From: Chimonanthus salicifolius
Lineage: Eukaryota > Streptophyta > Magnoliopsida > Laurales > Calycanthaceae
Direction: 5' to 3'
DNA: 64,000 nt
Assembly: GCA_013350335.1 (NCBI GenBank)
Contig: CM023534.1
Coordinates: forward strand, 4,340,001-4,404,000
A model generated the notes under the pieces. That model had not been told where the DNA came from, searched no databases, and was given only the letters and a program-made list of their open reading frames with translations. The position numbers and the translations under genes were made by a program. Within the stretch, counting starts at the first letter, position 1. Each line of letters opens with the position of its first letter. This document shows positions 1-10,286 of this stretch, piece by piece.

Positions 1-51
1 TTGATAAATTAAAAAGTAAAAATGAAAAATACAGAAAATCTTATTTTTATA

Positions 52-228
52 CTCCCTCTGTCCTAAATTAGTTGTCCTATATGGATTTTAGAATTGTTCT
101 AAAATAGTTGTCTTATTTGTATTAGAGCAGTATAAAGTGTTTCGAAAATAGATGAGATCATATAGAGTGCTAGCCTTATATAGAGAGTTCCTTAAAAAAC
201 ACAAATATTTTAAATGAGACGGAGGGAG
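52..228. mobile_element. Stowaway-type MITE
   Basis: The ends are CTCCCTCTGTCC and its inverted partner GACGGAGGGAG, flanked on both sides by a TA dinucleotide (50-51 and 229-230). This is the Tc1/mariner-type signature of plant Stowaway MITEs. Length is 177 bp with no coding capacity. The interior contains AATTAGTTGTCCTAT and a diverged internal repeat of it. Confidence 0.88.
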
Positions 229-321
229 TATCATTGTAGTGCCTCCTTTTGAAAAAAATATCGATGTACAAATAAAAAATTAACTGTGTGAGCAAGTAAG
301 AATGATAGTTTCTGTATTCGT

Positions 322-397
322 ATGTGGATTGAGAGGTTTACATATGCCTTTATGGTTAGTAAGATGGGATGCTTGGATACCTTGGTCTTCAAAAACA
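322..397 (+). mobile_element. 3' part of a SINE-like repeat
   Basis: This piece matches the 3' half of the SINE-like element at about 44.31-44.52 kb: gtgtgg-atAAAGAG, TTTACACATATCCT and GGGATGCCTGAATACCTTGG versions occur in the same order. A third relative lies at 17.69-17.88 kb on the minus strand. The 5' half with the RNA polymerase III promoter boxes is not evident here. Confidence 0.5.
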
Positions 398-1394
398 GAA
401 GTAAGAATGATACTTGAATCAACCCACAACCCGAGATAAACTCAAATTGGGTTTGCAAAGCACGTTTCAAGATCCATAATCACCATGAGGTTCACCAAAC
501 CCAATCCTTGACTTAAACAGGGATCCAATCTGAGAATTTTTAGGGTTGAGTCTGCTGTTATTGTGGGTTAGGCCCAAGAATGTTGATGAATCCAAAACCC
601 AAATAACCCAGTATGAAAATTGGGTTTACTTGTAGATTTTGGGCCACTGGCATCCAGGTTTGGAACTTTGGATCCATGTCATGTTTTCTGGAAAGTCACG
701 TAAGAGTATCAATGTGACCCATGCAGTTTAGGGATGTAATAGATCAGATTTATCCCATTCTAAGTCCTCTTGATTGTGGGCCTAAATCATTGGTATTTCT
801 GCCGAAATTTCACCCAACAACATGCAAAGCCCTATTATTTGTAATCACGACTCTTTAATCCTTTTGAATTTTATTTCTAAGCAAACTTACATTCCTATTT
901 GGGTATCAATGAATAGAGAATAGCGAAGACAATGGGTCGAATGAGGTTGGATTTGGATTGATTTGGCTATAGATAATAATAGTTTTTTGTCTGACCCGAC
1001 TCTACTAAATTTGAATAGAATTTCATTGTATTCAAATCAACCTGATTGATTTTTTATAAAAAGGAAAAAATTGAGAATAGAAACAACAGTAAAATTGTTT
1101 TTACAAGAGAATGAAAGATGAGAGAACTTCTCTTTCATGTAGAGTTATTGGTGAAAAATTGAAGGAGATGTTTGATTTTTGCTCTCTATTGCTCCTCTCT
1201 TCTCCCATCACAAAACCTCTCTAATACAAATTTATTCATATTAACCTAAAACATTTGTATACAATACACAAACTTCTCATGTGAAGTATGGAGAGACAAG
1301 GCTTTGCAATTGTAAACACTAAACATTGAGATTATCTTTGACTCATAATTTTATTGGAAAAAGCTTCTAATCCTCTAAAACCCTAATACATATA
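398..1394. other. AT-rich intergenic stretch, no gene seen
   Basis: Only short unrelated reading frames occur. Around 520-680 and 940-1030 there is diverged sequence rich in ACCCA/GGGTT words, as is common in decayed plant repeats. No domain, RNA gene or clear element boundary was found. Confidence 0.5.
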
Positions 1395-1672
1395 TTCATG
1401 TATCTGATAAGGCTTTAGTGGTCTCACTAAATAAAAGGAAATTCAGAAGTTTCAAACAACAGAAAATAATTTCATTCATCTTCTTTTGCCAATGATTGTA
1501 ACCTGTTCATAATTATTTTGTTATTCATAGATTTTTACTCAAATGATCATTCACTACTTAAATGTGTCTATTGTTACAAGTACAATATCTCATAGTTTCC
1601 GTACCTAGTGTTGTTAGAGATCCAATCAATTGAAAAGCTTGTCGATGATATTATGAGAGCGAGCCATTTGAT

Positions 1673-1890
1673 CTCGGAGGCGATTCCCCTGTGAGACCCA
1701 GACAGCTACATCGATGACATCGATTGGAACTCTAACATCAATCTTGAGCTTTTTCAAGATTTGGATAGGGAACCTGTTAGGTTGGCTCAAAATGGTCTGC
1801 ACGGGAGCGAGTTGATTTATTTTTATCATGTTGTAATTGATATGTTGATATTTATTTTTCTATATATTATTTCAAACAAGTGGTATTTGA
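1673..1890 (+). pseudogene. Gene fragment, left arm of inverted repeat (copy A)
   Basis: On the + strand, 1695-1780 translates to a fragment containing SYIDDIDWNSNI and LDREPV. The same protein segment is encoded on the minus strand at about 1.96-2.11 kb and in the copies near 5.2, 6.8-7.4 and 10.7 kb. It belongs to an uncharacterised plant protein, known to me only as a hypothetical family with a WAEINGL..CDISLPDPDIYI-like segment. The fragment is interrupted after LDREP by sequence beginning GTTAGGTTGGCTC, a short insertion also present in other copies. It has no start or stop and is a pseudogene fragment. Confidence 0.6.
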
Positions 1891-2310
1891 AGATGCTTCT
1901 CATCTTTAACAACGGAAGGTTCTGATACCATTTGTTAGGATCAACTACAACACAAAAAAAAAAAAATTACTTAGCTCCTGTGGAGACCTTTTGAGCCAAA
2001 CCTAACAGTTCCGTATCCAAATCTAAGCAAGAGCTGAGGATCATGTTATGGTTACCATCAATGTGATTGATGTAGATGTATGGGTCCGGCAGCGAGATAT
2101 CATCGCAGTGAAGGCCATTAATCTCTGCCCAGAACCCTGTCTTTGCATTATGGAATTGCTTATTTTCCAGCTGAATCGGACATCATCAATCTCTTCGTTT
2201 CACAGAGTTTCTCCCATGGAATCAGGCAAATGGAAGTCCAGAATTTCTTCTCTCAAGAAGGAAACAGTTGGCTGCCAAGATCATGAAAACGGAAAACAAT
2301 TTTGGTATTA
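1891..2310 (-). pseudogene. Gene fragment, right arm plus exon-2 piece (copy A)
   Basis: Read on the minus strand from about 2281 down, this contains the exon-2 part of the uncharacterised plant gene, with WAEINGLHCDDISLPDP encoded near 2080-2130. The next part, down to about 1895, pairs in inverted orientation with 1673-1890. A deletion removes the SFYNN..EWND segment that copy B keeps; copy C shares the same deletion, so A and C derive from one another. The splice acceptor is lost (ATGATC instead of GCAGGGTC). Several frameshifts exclude a functional protein. Confidence 0.6.
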
Positions 2311-3560
2311 AAAACAAGAATACAGAATCCCAAAACAAATATCTTAACAATGTCTGTAAATTTGGGAAAGAAAAACAAACATACAAGTACAATTCCAACA
2401 AAATTACTACAATTCATAATATATTTAACAAGAAATCCTCCACATCAAATTTCCTTATGCAAATTGCAAGAATCCTCAAAAACAACAAAGACCACTCCAA
2501 TTAATTCAAAAAAAAGAAAGAAAGAAAGAATACCACTTTCAGTCACCGACCAGAAACCCAACCAGTTCTGTTCCTTACTTGCTTGGCTTCTTCAAGAGAG
2601 AGAGAGTACCACTCCTGTATTTATAGATTATGCACCGACCTCAAGACTATTTCCTAATAGGATTAGAATTGCCATTAAGGATTAATCCTATTATAACTGA
2701 GGATTAATACTTGAACCATCCCACTTCATCCCAACAACCATACAGTCGGTCCTTTCAGCGGAATTAGGATAAACAAGAAGTCCCAGCTTGCAAACTGCTG
2801 TTCACTTCCATGCAAGATACCAACTGTTGGTGCTTATCCTTAATTCCTTATGTGGAGTTGTACCCAGCAAGAACTCCACATGGGACCCATAATGACAGGT
2901 TTGAATGGAATTCTTTTGTTCTATTTGCATCTGTTGGTTTCCTCTAATCCACCACATAATCTCAAATTTTATCTTGTTCTTGTGACTCAAACAACTCGCT
3001 TACTGTATAAGCATCTAAAGCATTTAAATTAGATTTACGTGCTCTCGTTTATTTAGGGGTGTTCATTTGTTTGAGGCGGACCTGAAATCGACCCGCACTC
3101 GACCTAAATAATTGAACTTGGATAAATATTTTGTCTGACGAGCCCAGTTCAGGTTTTTAGGCTCATTTTCTTTTTATAATTTTTATTTTATAAATTGGAA
3201 ATTTAACCGTATAAGTTGAAAGTAAATTTAGAAAAAATGAACATATCTTAAAATTTTATCTCAAAAATTAATTTCTCATCACTCGATCTTACCGGCTAAA
3301 ATCACCGAGCATCATCTTTCGGACTGAAATTACAACCGATGGTAGATATTTAAGTATTCTTTCAATTTATACGATTATATAACGATTTCTTTTTAAAAAT
3401 AAAAAAATATATCAGATGCAAAATAAAATGAACTTTAATTAGATGAGCTCCAATTTTGGGGTTCAAAGCCTGTTGGGTTTCAAACGGGCTCGGGCCTTTT
3501 TTAGTGAAGCCTGGTACAAACCAGGTGATTTTTTTAGGTGCCTTAATTTTGAAATCCATC
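2311..3560 (-). pseudogene. Intron-like 5' flank of pseudogene copy A
   Basis: No coding potential. The sequence recurs in pieces upstream of the other copies: 2310-2500 matches 7570-7800 and 5820-5960; 2900-3040 matches 8050-8170; 3330-3470 matches 11290-11440. This is what decayed copies of one gene carrying its first intron and 5' region would give. At about 3057 a block starting AGGGGTGTTCATTTG, followed by ACCCGCACTCGACC, resembles a hAT-type MITE end, but the partner end was not located. Confidence 0.45.
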
Positions 3561-3873
3561 GCATTGACAAGCGCAATTTAATTTAAAAATGGTTTTGTTA
3601 TTAAAAAAAAAATCCAACAACAAAAAAAAGAAAAAAAAGATATGCACTATTTATTAAAAAGAAGATACAAACCCATCTTCCAAAAATCTATTCCACACAA
3701 CAACGCAGCTCTACAATGATAAGCTTAATTGACCCACCGTGGCAATAAGCTTTTGATTTGGTGGCATGCAATTCCAACTCTAGCTAGTTGTCGTTTGAGT
3801 GAGGCATTACTTCAATCTCTCCTAAATGCTTTTCTTTGTAGCATTTATCATTATTGGCAACTATCTAGAGACT
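3561..3873. other. Intergenic, nothing recognised
   Basis: A-rich tracts at 3604-3640 and unique sequence. No gene, RNA or element boundary was seen. Confidence 0.5.
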
Positions 3874-4228
3874 AAGGTTGCAATTCGGGTTGAGCGGATC
3901 GAGTTCTTTAAAACACAATCCGACCAGAGTTGATATATATATATAGAACCTGATCCGATCCGAACTTCACAACCTGACCCGAATTCTAACCTGAATCAAT
4001 CTGAATTCTGACTCGACCCGCATTCTGAACCCATTTTATCCTAATTATAACCGAGTCAGATCAGGTTAACTTGTAAAATCCTCAACTTGACCCGACTTAA
4101 ATTTCACACGGGTTTTTTATTTTCTCAATCCGACCCGACCTACTGACCCAAAATTCTCGACCCAACCCGAATGATTTCTCGAGTCGGGTCATGTAGGTCG
4201 GGCCAAAACCCAACCCGAGTTGCAGCCC
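3874..4228. mobile_element. MITE with GGTTGCAACYCGGGT termini
   Basis: The left end AGGTTGCAATTCGGGTTG and right end CAACCCGAGTTGCAGCCC are inverted repeats. The interior is a run of CCGACCCGA words, mostly on one strand. The same terminus class bounds the element at 10.29-10.46 kb. No transposase and no clear target-site duplication were found, so superfamily is uncertain (hAT-like is a guess). Confidence 0.55.
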
Positions 4229-4511
4229 AACGGAAGCCTATGGTGGAAACGTAATAAGAGGATTTTCAAAGGTATTGCAGAGTCTAGAGAGTCGGTTACA
4301 AGACGTAATCTCGCCATGTGTGCGTCTTGGGCTGTCTCTTTTCAGGAATTCTAGAATATCTCCATGTCAGACATCTTGCGTGTTTGGAAAGAAAGTGTTG
4401 ATCTAGTTTAAGCTATTTCTCCTCAGTCTGTAGCCTGTTTCTATTTTCTTTATTTGCACGTCTGATGCTCTCTTTATATTAATATATGTGAACTATTTAA
4501 AAAAAAATATA
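4229..4511 (+). mobile_element. 5'-truncated LINE 3' end
   Basis: Translates in pieces to LWWKRNKRIFKG, RRNLAMCASWAVSF and NISMSDILRVW. These match, position by position, the tail of the LINE at 60.49-61.11 kb (NNRLFKDK, SASWAVS, ISMSDIL). The 3' UTR is shared: a TATTTGCAC-CTGATGC-TATATTAATATATG block followed by a poly-A run (4499-4507). This is a dead retroposed tail, carrying only the C-terminal end of ORF2. Confidence 0.72.
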
Positions 4512-4683
4512 CCAACTCTAGCTAGAGAGCATTTAATATTGTACTAAGGTTCCAATATATCAGTTTAACACGCACAAAAAAAGAACACGATTGAACTGAT
4601 TCCTTCACTGTTATAATGTGTCATGAAGAATGTACAAGACATTGGCTGTAGACAATTCAATGATTTAAGGTTCAGAATATAAT

Positions 4684-5469
4684 GTCTAAGAAACTGTTTT
4701 CTCCCAACTCCATCTATAACTGAGAAGAGCAGATTCATCATGATTCACTGGGCCGCAAGATCGAACAGAGTTCCACTGCTTCGGAGCCGAAGGGCTTTCA
4801 TTGATCACGGGTCGCTCATAACCGAGATTTTCCCTCTTGCTTCCTTTGCCATTCTTCCACCCACCATTCATTTTGTATGTGTAGCCTCCTCCTTGCTTCC
4901 TATGATTACCGACCCTTGATCTCCAATCTCTACCATTGTTTCGAGATTCCATATGCTCTGCCTCCTTGACTTTGTGCTCCCAGTGTCCCCATGAATTATT
5001 CTCTGCAACTTGCCTTGCCCACTTGCTGCGACCCCAGCCACTTTCACATGTATTACTGTTTTTTTGCATTTCTATCGCACTGCTCCTCCCGTTCAGGCAT
5101 TGCTGAATCATGAACTGGCGGGACGGGGTCATCTGCATCTCCCCATCCAGTGCATATCACAGGCTGATTCAACAAGGCTGAATACAATCCACTTCCCAAA
5201 GACCCAGACTTCCCATCTTCCTCAACTGGAGGTTCCCTGTCCAAATCTAACAAGAGCATTTTGGAATATCGCAGTGAAGGCCATTAATCTCTGCCCAGAA
5301 CCTTGTCTTTGCGTTTTGGAATGCTTCTTTCCAGCTGAATCATTCCACTCAACAATGTTGTTGTAGAAGGACATCAATTTCTTGGTTTCACAGAGTTTCC
5401 CCCATGGAATCAGGCATATGGAAGTGCAGAATTTCTTCTCCCAAGAAGGAACAGTTGGCTGCCAAGACC
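4684..5469 (-). pseudogene. Pseudogene of uncharacterised plant gene (copy B, longest)
   Basis: On the minus strand a normal-looking acceptor (CATGTGCAG at 5470-5478) opens exon 2. Translation gives SWQPTVPSWEKKFC, SFYNNIVEWNDSAGK, then after a frameshift FWAEINGLHCDI, LLLDLDREPPVEEDGK and NQPVICTGWGDADDPVPP. A second frameshift near 5.1 kb leads to a 150-residue open tail ending at the stop at 4684-4686. A deletion removes the SLPDPDIYID segment kept in copies A and C. The order of these motifs agrees with a plant-specific protein family I know only as uncharacterised; no catalytic motif is evident. Two frameshifts and an internal deletion make it non-functional. Unlike copies A, C and D it lacks the insertion after DREP. 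Confidence 0.65.
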
Positions 5470-5537
5470 CTGCACATGGAAAACCATTTTTGTATTAAAA
5501 ATTTCATTCTTGTTCATGTAAAAGTCACTGTAAATTT
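5470..5537 (-). pseudogene. Intron-1 remnant of copy B
   Basis: Sequence upstream (minus strand) of the exon-2 acceptor matches the corresponding stretch of copy C (about 7550-7640). It is interrupted at 5537 by the solo LTR. Confidence 0.5.
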
Positions 5538-5815
5538 TGTTGTGGGCCAGCCTCACTTGGGCCTATTGGGCTTAGGCCCAGTAGGGAGACTTATATATTA
5601 TTGTATTCCTGTGTAAGACACAGAGAGAGAGGGATTAGAGAGAGAGTGAGAGACAGAGAGATCTGAAAGGGAGAGACCTTGTAATCCTCTGTACTTGTTT
5701 TTCCTACATAGTAGATTTGATCTCGCTCCGTGGACGTAGGCGTTCTAGCCGAACCACGTATATCTTGTGTCGTGTGATTTGTGTGTTTGTGTTAATTGAT
5801 CCCTAATCCCCAACA
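5538..5815 (+). mobile_element. Solo LTR with 5-bp target-site duplication
   Basis: 278 bp, beginning TGTTGTGGGCC and ending CCCCAACA (TGTTG/CAACA inverted termini), flanked by AATTT at 5533-5537 and 5816-5820. The pre-insertion site is visible in copy C, which reads GTAAATTTGGAAT without interruption (near 7631-7643). The 3' half contains CCGTGGACGTAGGC and CCGAACCACGTATATC, also present in the solo LTR at 22.8-23.2 kb. The 5-bp duplication and TG..CA ends fit a Ty1-copia-type LTR; the orientation is inferred from the U5-like 3' motif. Confidence 0.88.
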
Positions 5816-6544
5816 AATTTGGAATTACAACATATGAGTACAATTCCAACAAAATTATACAATTATTAAAATATGTAACTTTTGAGGGAAAAAAGCCCAA
5901 CATAACAAGAAATCCTCCACATCAAATTTCATTATGGAAATTGCAATAATCCTCAAAAACAACAGACCACTCCAATTCAAAAAAAGAAAAAGAAACAGAA
6001 AAAATTTGACATGCAACCGTAAATTTAAGAATAGACATTAACAATTCGAACAATAAAAAGTAAATGAAATCACAAAATTTTGAAACATACATATGCAACC
6101 ATCTTTTTGCAAGTGATTTGGGCTTTTTCTTTAGATAATTTGGACAGCAAGTGGAAGGAGGGAGAGTCGGAGTAAGTTCGGTATCGGTTTTATAACTTGA
6201 AGCACACGTGAAACATTGGTTCAGTTTTGGCTTCGTCAGCACATCTTCTCCATCGATCTGCTACTGCTCCACAATATGGCGTCATTCGTTTAGTTATCTA
6301 GTCATTAGGTTTTGTTTTAGTTCAATAATTGTAAAATCAAAGTGGTGAACCCACTTGAGTTTAAGGGGAAATGTTGAATACAATTAGAATTAGTATTTAG
6401 ATTAGGATTTAGTTTGAGTTTATCTCTTATTAAGAGATGTAATTAGTTTAAGTTTAGAATTTGACTAAAATAGCTCTAGAGTCTGCTAAGACTATATATA
6501 CATGTATAATAGATCTTAATGATATACATATTCTTAATTTCTAA
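5816..6544. other. Remainder of copy B intron and 5' flank
   Basis: 5820-6110 matches intron sequence of copies A and C (for example AGAAATCCTCCACATCAAATTTC and CACAAAATTTTGAAACATA). Beyond about 6240 no match to the other copies was noticed. A 106-codon minus-strand frame (5922-6242) runs through this intron and is regarded as chance. Confidence 0.45.
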
Positions 6545-6812
6545 CAATATTCATGTATGTGATAAAAGCAATGATTCTAACCTGTTCATAATTATTTTGT
6601 TATTATAATATAAAATCATAACATAGTTTCAACTTGCAATCGTTCTTTAGACTTTTACAGTCTATTCATAGATTTTTACTCAAATGGTCATTATTGCTAC
6701 AAGTATAACATCTCATAGTTTCCGTACCTGGTGTTGTTAGAGATCCGATCAATTGCAAAGCATGACTATTTGTCGATGATATTATGAGAGCGAGCCATTT
6801 GATCTTGGAGGC

Positions 6813-7099
6813 GATTCCGCTGTGAGACCCAGACAGCTACATCGATGACATTGATTGGAACTCTTAACATCAATCTTGAGCTTTTTCAAGATTTGGATAG
6901 GGAACCTGTTAGATTGGCTCAAAATGGTCTGCACGGGAGCGAGTTAATTTATTTTTATCGTGTTGCGATTGATCCGTTGATATTTCTATATATTATTCCT
7001 AACTAGTGGTATCTGAACCTCTCGTTGCTGAAATGGGAAGTCTAGGTCTTTGGAAAGTGAATGGGATTCAACCTTGTTGAACCAACCTCTGATATGCAC
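6813..7099 (+). pseudogene. Gene fragment, left arm of long inverted repeat (copy C)
   Basis: The + strand encodes YIDDIDWN..NINLELFQDLDREPV, interrupted in the middle (about 6906-7014) by a short insertion and followed by homology to the EPPVEEDGKSGSLGS..SALLNQPVICTG part of copy B (7014-7099). Its inverted partner is 7129-7398. Frameshifts and in-frame stops are present, so no protein is made. Confidence 0.65.
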
Positions 7100-7128
7100 T
7101 ATTAGTATATCGATCGCCTCCACATCCC

Positions 7129-7560
7129 GTGCATATCACTGGTTGATTCAACAAGGCTGAATTCCATCCAAGTCCAAAGAACGATGCTTCTCATCTTCAG
7201 CAACTGGAGGTTCAGATACCATTTGTTAGGATCAATTACTGCACAAAAATAAATAAATTTAGTTAGCCCCAGTGAAAATCTTTTGAGCCAAACCTAACAG
7301 TTCTGTATCCAAATCTAAGCAAGAGTTGAGGATCATGTTATGGTTACCATCAATGTGATTGATGTAGATGTATGGGTCCGGCAGCGAGATATCATCGCAG
7401 TGAAGGCCATTAATCTCTGCCCAGAACCCTGTCTTTGCATTATGGAATTGCTTCTTTTCCAGCTGAATCGGACATCATCAATCTCTTCGTTTCACAGAGT
7501 TTCTCCCATGGAATCAGGGAAATGGATGTCCAGAATTTCTTTTCCTAAGACATGGAAAAC
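7129..7560 (-). pseudogene. Right arm and exon-2 fragment (copy C)
   Basis: 7129-7398 is the reverse-complement partner of 6813-7099. It continues on the minus-strand sense upstream into the exon-2 segment (7385-7550) encoding WAEINGLHCDDISLPDP-like sequence with the same SFYNN..EW deletion as copy A. A further deletion brings the PWGK segment next to GTCTTAGG at about 7550. Together with exon 1 at 8590-8641 this is the copy with the best preserved exon-intron layout. Confidence 0.62.
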
Positions 7561-8589
7561 CATTTTGGTATTAAAAACATAAAATACAGAATCCCAAAAC
7601 AAATATCAATCTTGTTCATGTAAAAGTCACTGTAAATTTGGAATAACAACATACAAAGTACAATTCCAACTAAATTATACAATTCATAAAATATGTAACC
7701 TTTTGAGGGGAAAAAGCCCAACATAACAAGAAATCCTCTACATCAAATTTCCTTATGCAAATTGCAAGAATCCTCAAAAACAACATACCGCTCCAATTAA
7801 AAAAAAAAAAGGAGCTAGAAATTTTTTCTGACATGCAACCGTAAATTTTAGAATAAAAATTATTAATTCAAACAATAAAAAGTAGAAGGAATCACAAAAT
7901 TTTGAAACATATAGATGCAACCATCATCGCTTCCTTATCAATCAACCATCATCATCCATCATTTTCAAGGTGTTGTCCTATCTTTCTTTGGCTCTCTCAC
8001 TCTCTGTGTATCACTCTCATTCTATCAAATTTAATCCTCTGTGTTCATACCAAACCAACTTGAATGGAATTCTTTGGTTCTATTTACATCTGTTGGTTTC
8101 CTATCTCAAATTTAGCCTCTTCTTGTGACTCAAACACCTAGCTTACCATCTAAATCATCTAAATTAGATTCACAGGGGTACATTTGTTGGAACCTAGTAT
8201 CTAAATCGAGCATGATTGATCATATTTGGGAATTGGCTTTCCTGTTGAATTTCTAAATCAAATTAAAACTAGGACAAAAAACCTACAAATAAAGCTTTCG
8301 TTAAGAATAAAATAAATAGAAATTTTATCTACACTACAAACCCTAAAACGATTCTTTTAATCAATGAAATAGCATTCAAAGATTCAAATAAAATCCAAAA
8401 ACAAGAACAAAAGGAAACCCAATAAACAAAACCAAAAGAGAGGCATCAACCTATCATCGTATCTACAGAAAGAAAACCCAATAAACAATACCAAACAAAA
8501 TCACAGAAAGATAACAGAGATAAAGAAAGCAGAAACAAAAAGAAGGGGAAAAAAAAAAGAAGCAAAAAGATTAGGAAATCCAAAATTAC
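7561..8589 (-). pseudogene. Intron 1 of pseudogene copy C
   Basis: The stretch between exon 2 and the exon-1 donor. It starts at a donor reading CTTCAG/GTAATTTT on the minus strand (8590/8589). It shares sequence with copy A (2310-3040) and copy D (10.91-12.19 kb). No coding potential was found. Confidence 0.5.
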
Positions 8590-8641
8590 CTGAAGGGGGC
8601 TTCCTGCAAGTAGACCTTTGACATCCTCTCCAACCACCCAT
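8590..8641 (-). pseudogene. Exon 1 of the uncharacterised gene (copy C)
   Basis: An ATG at 8641-8639 opens MGGWRGCQRSTCRKPPS and stops after one base of codon 18 at a GTAAT donor. Joined to the exon-2 acceptor phase seen in copy B, it would continue G-SWQP in frame, which supports this being the true first exon of the family. In copy D the corresponding sequence is deleted (TTACCC directly joined to the upstream region). Confidence 0.55.
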
Positions 8642-8900
8642 CTTTTGCAAAAGATAAACAGAAGAACGTATCTCAAGAAGCAACGAGTGGTTCTTCTTTC
8701 TTTTCCCCAAGAAAAGAAAGGACAAGATCTTTATTGGAAAAGAAAAACAGATCCTAGAAAGAAATTTTCCAAATTGGGTTCTGATATCTGACAGAGGAGT
8801 ATCGATTGAAAGTCGATTTCGAGAGGAAGAGTGTGGAAATTCAGAATAAATAGAAGGTTTCAGATCATAAGGCGGTATTTGAAAGACACGGTCCTTATTC
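8642..8900 (-). pseudogene. 5' flank of copy C
   Basis: Sequence upstream of exon 1 matches 12.20-12.40 kb upstream of copy D, including GAGTGGTTCTTCTTTC, TATCTGACAGAGGAG and GTGGAAATTCAGAA on the + strand. It probably represents the 5' leader or promoter of the parental gene. No TATA box was assigned. Confidence 0.4.
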
Positions 8901-9822
8901 TTTTATAAGGAAAGGTTGGATTTCTATTTATTTACGACTCTACCATTAAAGCTTGTTATTTTTAGAAACTTTAGGAATTTAAAAGTCGGCTTCGTTGATA
9001 TTAAAATGGTTTATAAAGTTTGACTTGATTAATTTTTAATCAATGTTTAAGGCGGTTCAATAAAAAACATTATACATTTTATTTTCTCAGTTCTCTTTTA
9101 CCGAAAACATTATTTTTCATTTTTTTACAATTATATAATTTGCCAACTTATTTTGAATATAATATTCTTATTTATAATGATATTATATTAATATTATAAT
9201 TCAAAATGGCTCAAAAGCAGTTTGATTTAATAGTTAAATATAATTAAATCAAATTGTAATAGAAAAAAAATCTAATAAACGATTTGAATTTTAAATCGTT
9301 ACCTTTACCAAACTTATTTTTATAAAATTTTTGCTGTCTCCTTTAAAGTTTTATTAAATTGACATTCGTAGTTAGATTAAAGTTATTTTATTATAAATAA
9401 TGATATTTTGTATTAAAGAGAGTTAAGCAAGGTGACATTTTAATTTTAAAGAATTAAGTTAAATCAAAATACATTAAGTTTACATAGATAATAAGGACTT
9501 TTTCATTTTTGATTTTCTTAATCATTTAGAATATCATACACACCATTTAAACTATGTGAATGACATTAACACATCTCTATTGAATTTCATTTACACTAAA
9601 TATTATTTTATTAAATTATTTTCACAAAAAACCCCTAATTTGATATTACCTTCTAGCAGAAACTTGAAAAAATTGTTGAAAATAACACTCAAAATGATGA
9701 AAATAATTCCAAATAACTCAAAAGTTAAATAACTTGCCTCTAAAACTTTTTAAAATCACACCCAACATGAAACTCAACACAAAAGGTCAGAACCCTTTTT
9801 TAAAAAAATTAAAAAAAATGTA
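8901..9822. other. AT-rich intergenic stretch
   Basis: Very AT-rich, no reading frames of note and no repeat boundaries recognised. Confidence 0.5.
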
Positions 9823-10166
9823 GGGTGCCTATCCTAATGCAGGCGTTATCTTTTAGGAGACACGAATTTTAATGAACTTTCCATTTTGCCCCTCATTCAT
9901 CCACAGTACCATCTGCAGAAATTGGTTCACTTGTCTGGTGCACTGATTTCTTGAGAGTCCAAATCGGTGCACCGATCGGATCATTTTACACATAAATCAG
10001 TTCACTTTTCAATGAATCGGTTCACTCATCGGTGCACCGGACAGTGCATATATGATTGAACTGATTCACTGAAGAAGTGAGCCGATTTCCGTGGATGGGG
10101 ACAAAGTGGAAAATCCGAAAAATCCGTGTTTACTAAAAGAGTATTTCCGTATTAGCATGGCCACCC
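9823..10166. mobile_element. Foldback (TIR) element, 344 bp
   Basis: Long imperfect terminal inverted repeats of about 75 bp: the left end GGGTGCCTATCCTAATGC pairs with the reverse complement of the right end (GGGTGGCCATGCTAATAC). Both arms run into a block reading TTTCCATTTTGCCCC or TTTCCACTTTGTCCCC. The flanks AAAATGTA (9815-9822) and AATATGTA (10167-10174) look like an 8-bp target-site duplication with one mismatch. The interior is built from CGGTGCACCG and AATCGGTTCACT motifs, partly palindromic. There is no transposase. Confidence 0.65.
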
Positions 10167-10286
10167 AATATGTATTAGTTGATACTGTGCAACCGCAATG
10201 CTACGTATCGGCCTATACTTAAACCTGGGTTAGGGTCTATTTATGTTATTTAATTGATTCTATAAATGCTGACATCGTACTGGCTA

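Larger units (their letters stand above)
1395..2500. repeat. Segmental duplication, copy 1 (pair of 6.55-7.80 kb)
   Basis: The whole interval recurs at about 6545-7800 in the same order and orientation. Shared blocks include TTCATGTAT.TGATAA, AACCTGTTCATAATTATTTT, CATAGTTTCCGTACCT and the inverted gene fragments. The second copy keeps about 150-200 bp at the hairpin apex that is missing here, so this copy looks like the deleted derivative. Confidence 0.8.
6545..7800. repeat. Segmental duplication, copy 2 (pair of 1.40-2.50 kb)
   Basis: Same order of blocks as 1395-2500. It contains an additional segment at about 7010-7190 that restores both sides of the hairpin apex, and about 60 bp extra near 6600-6660. 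Confidence 0.8.

Noticed and set aside
4686..5138. Intact 150-residue minus-strand gene
   Set aside because: It is the C-terminal tail of a pseudogene whose upstream part lies in another frame, with an internal deletion.
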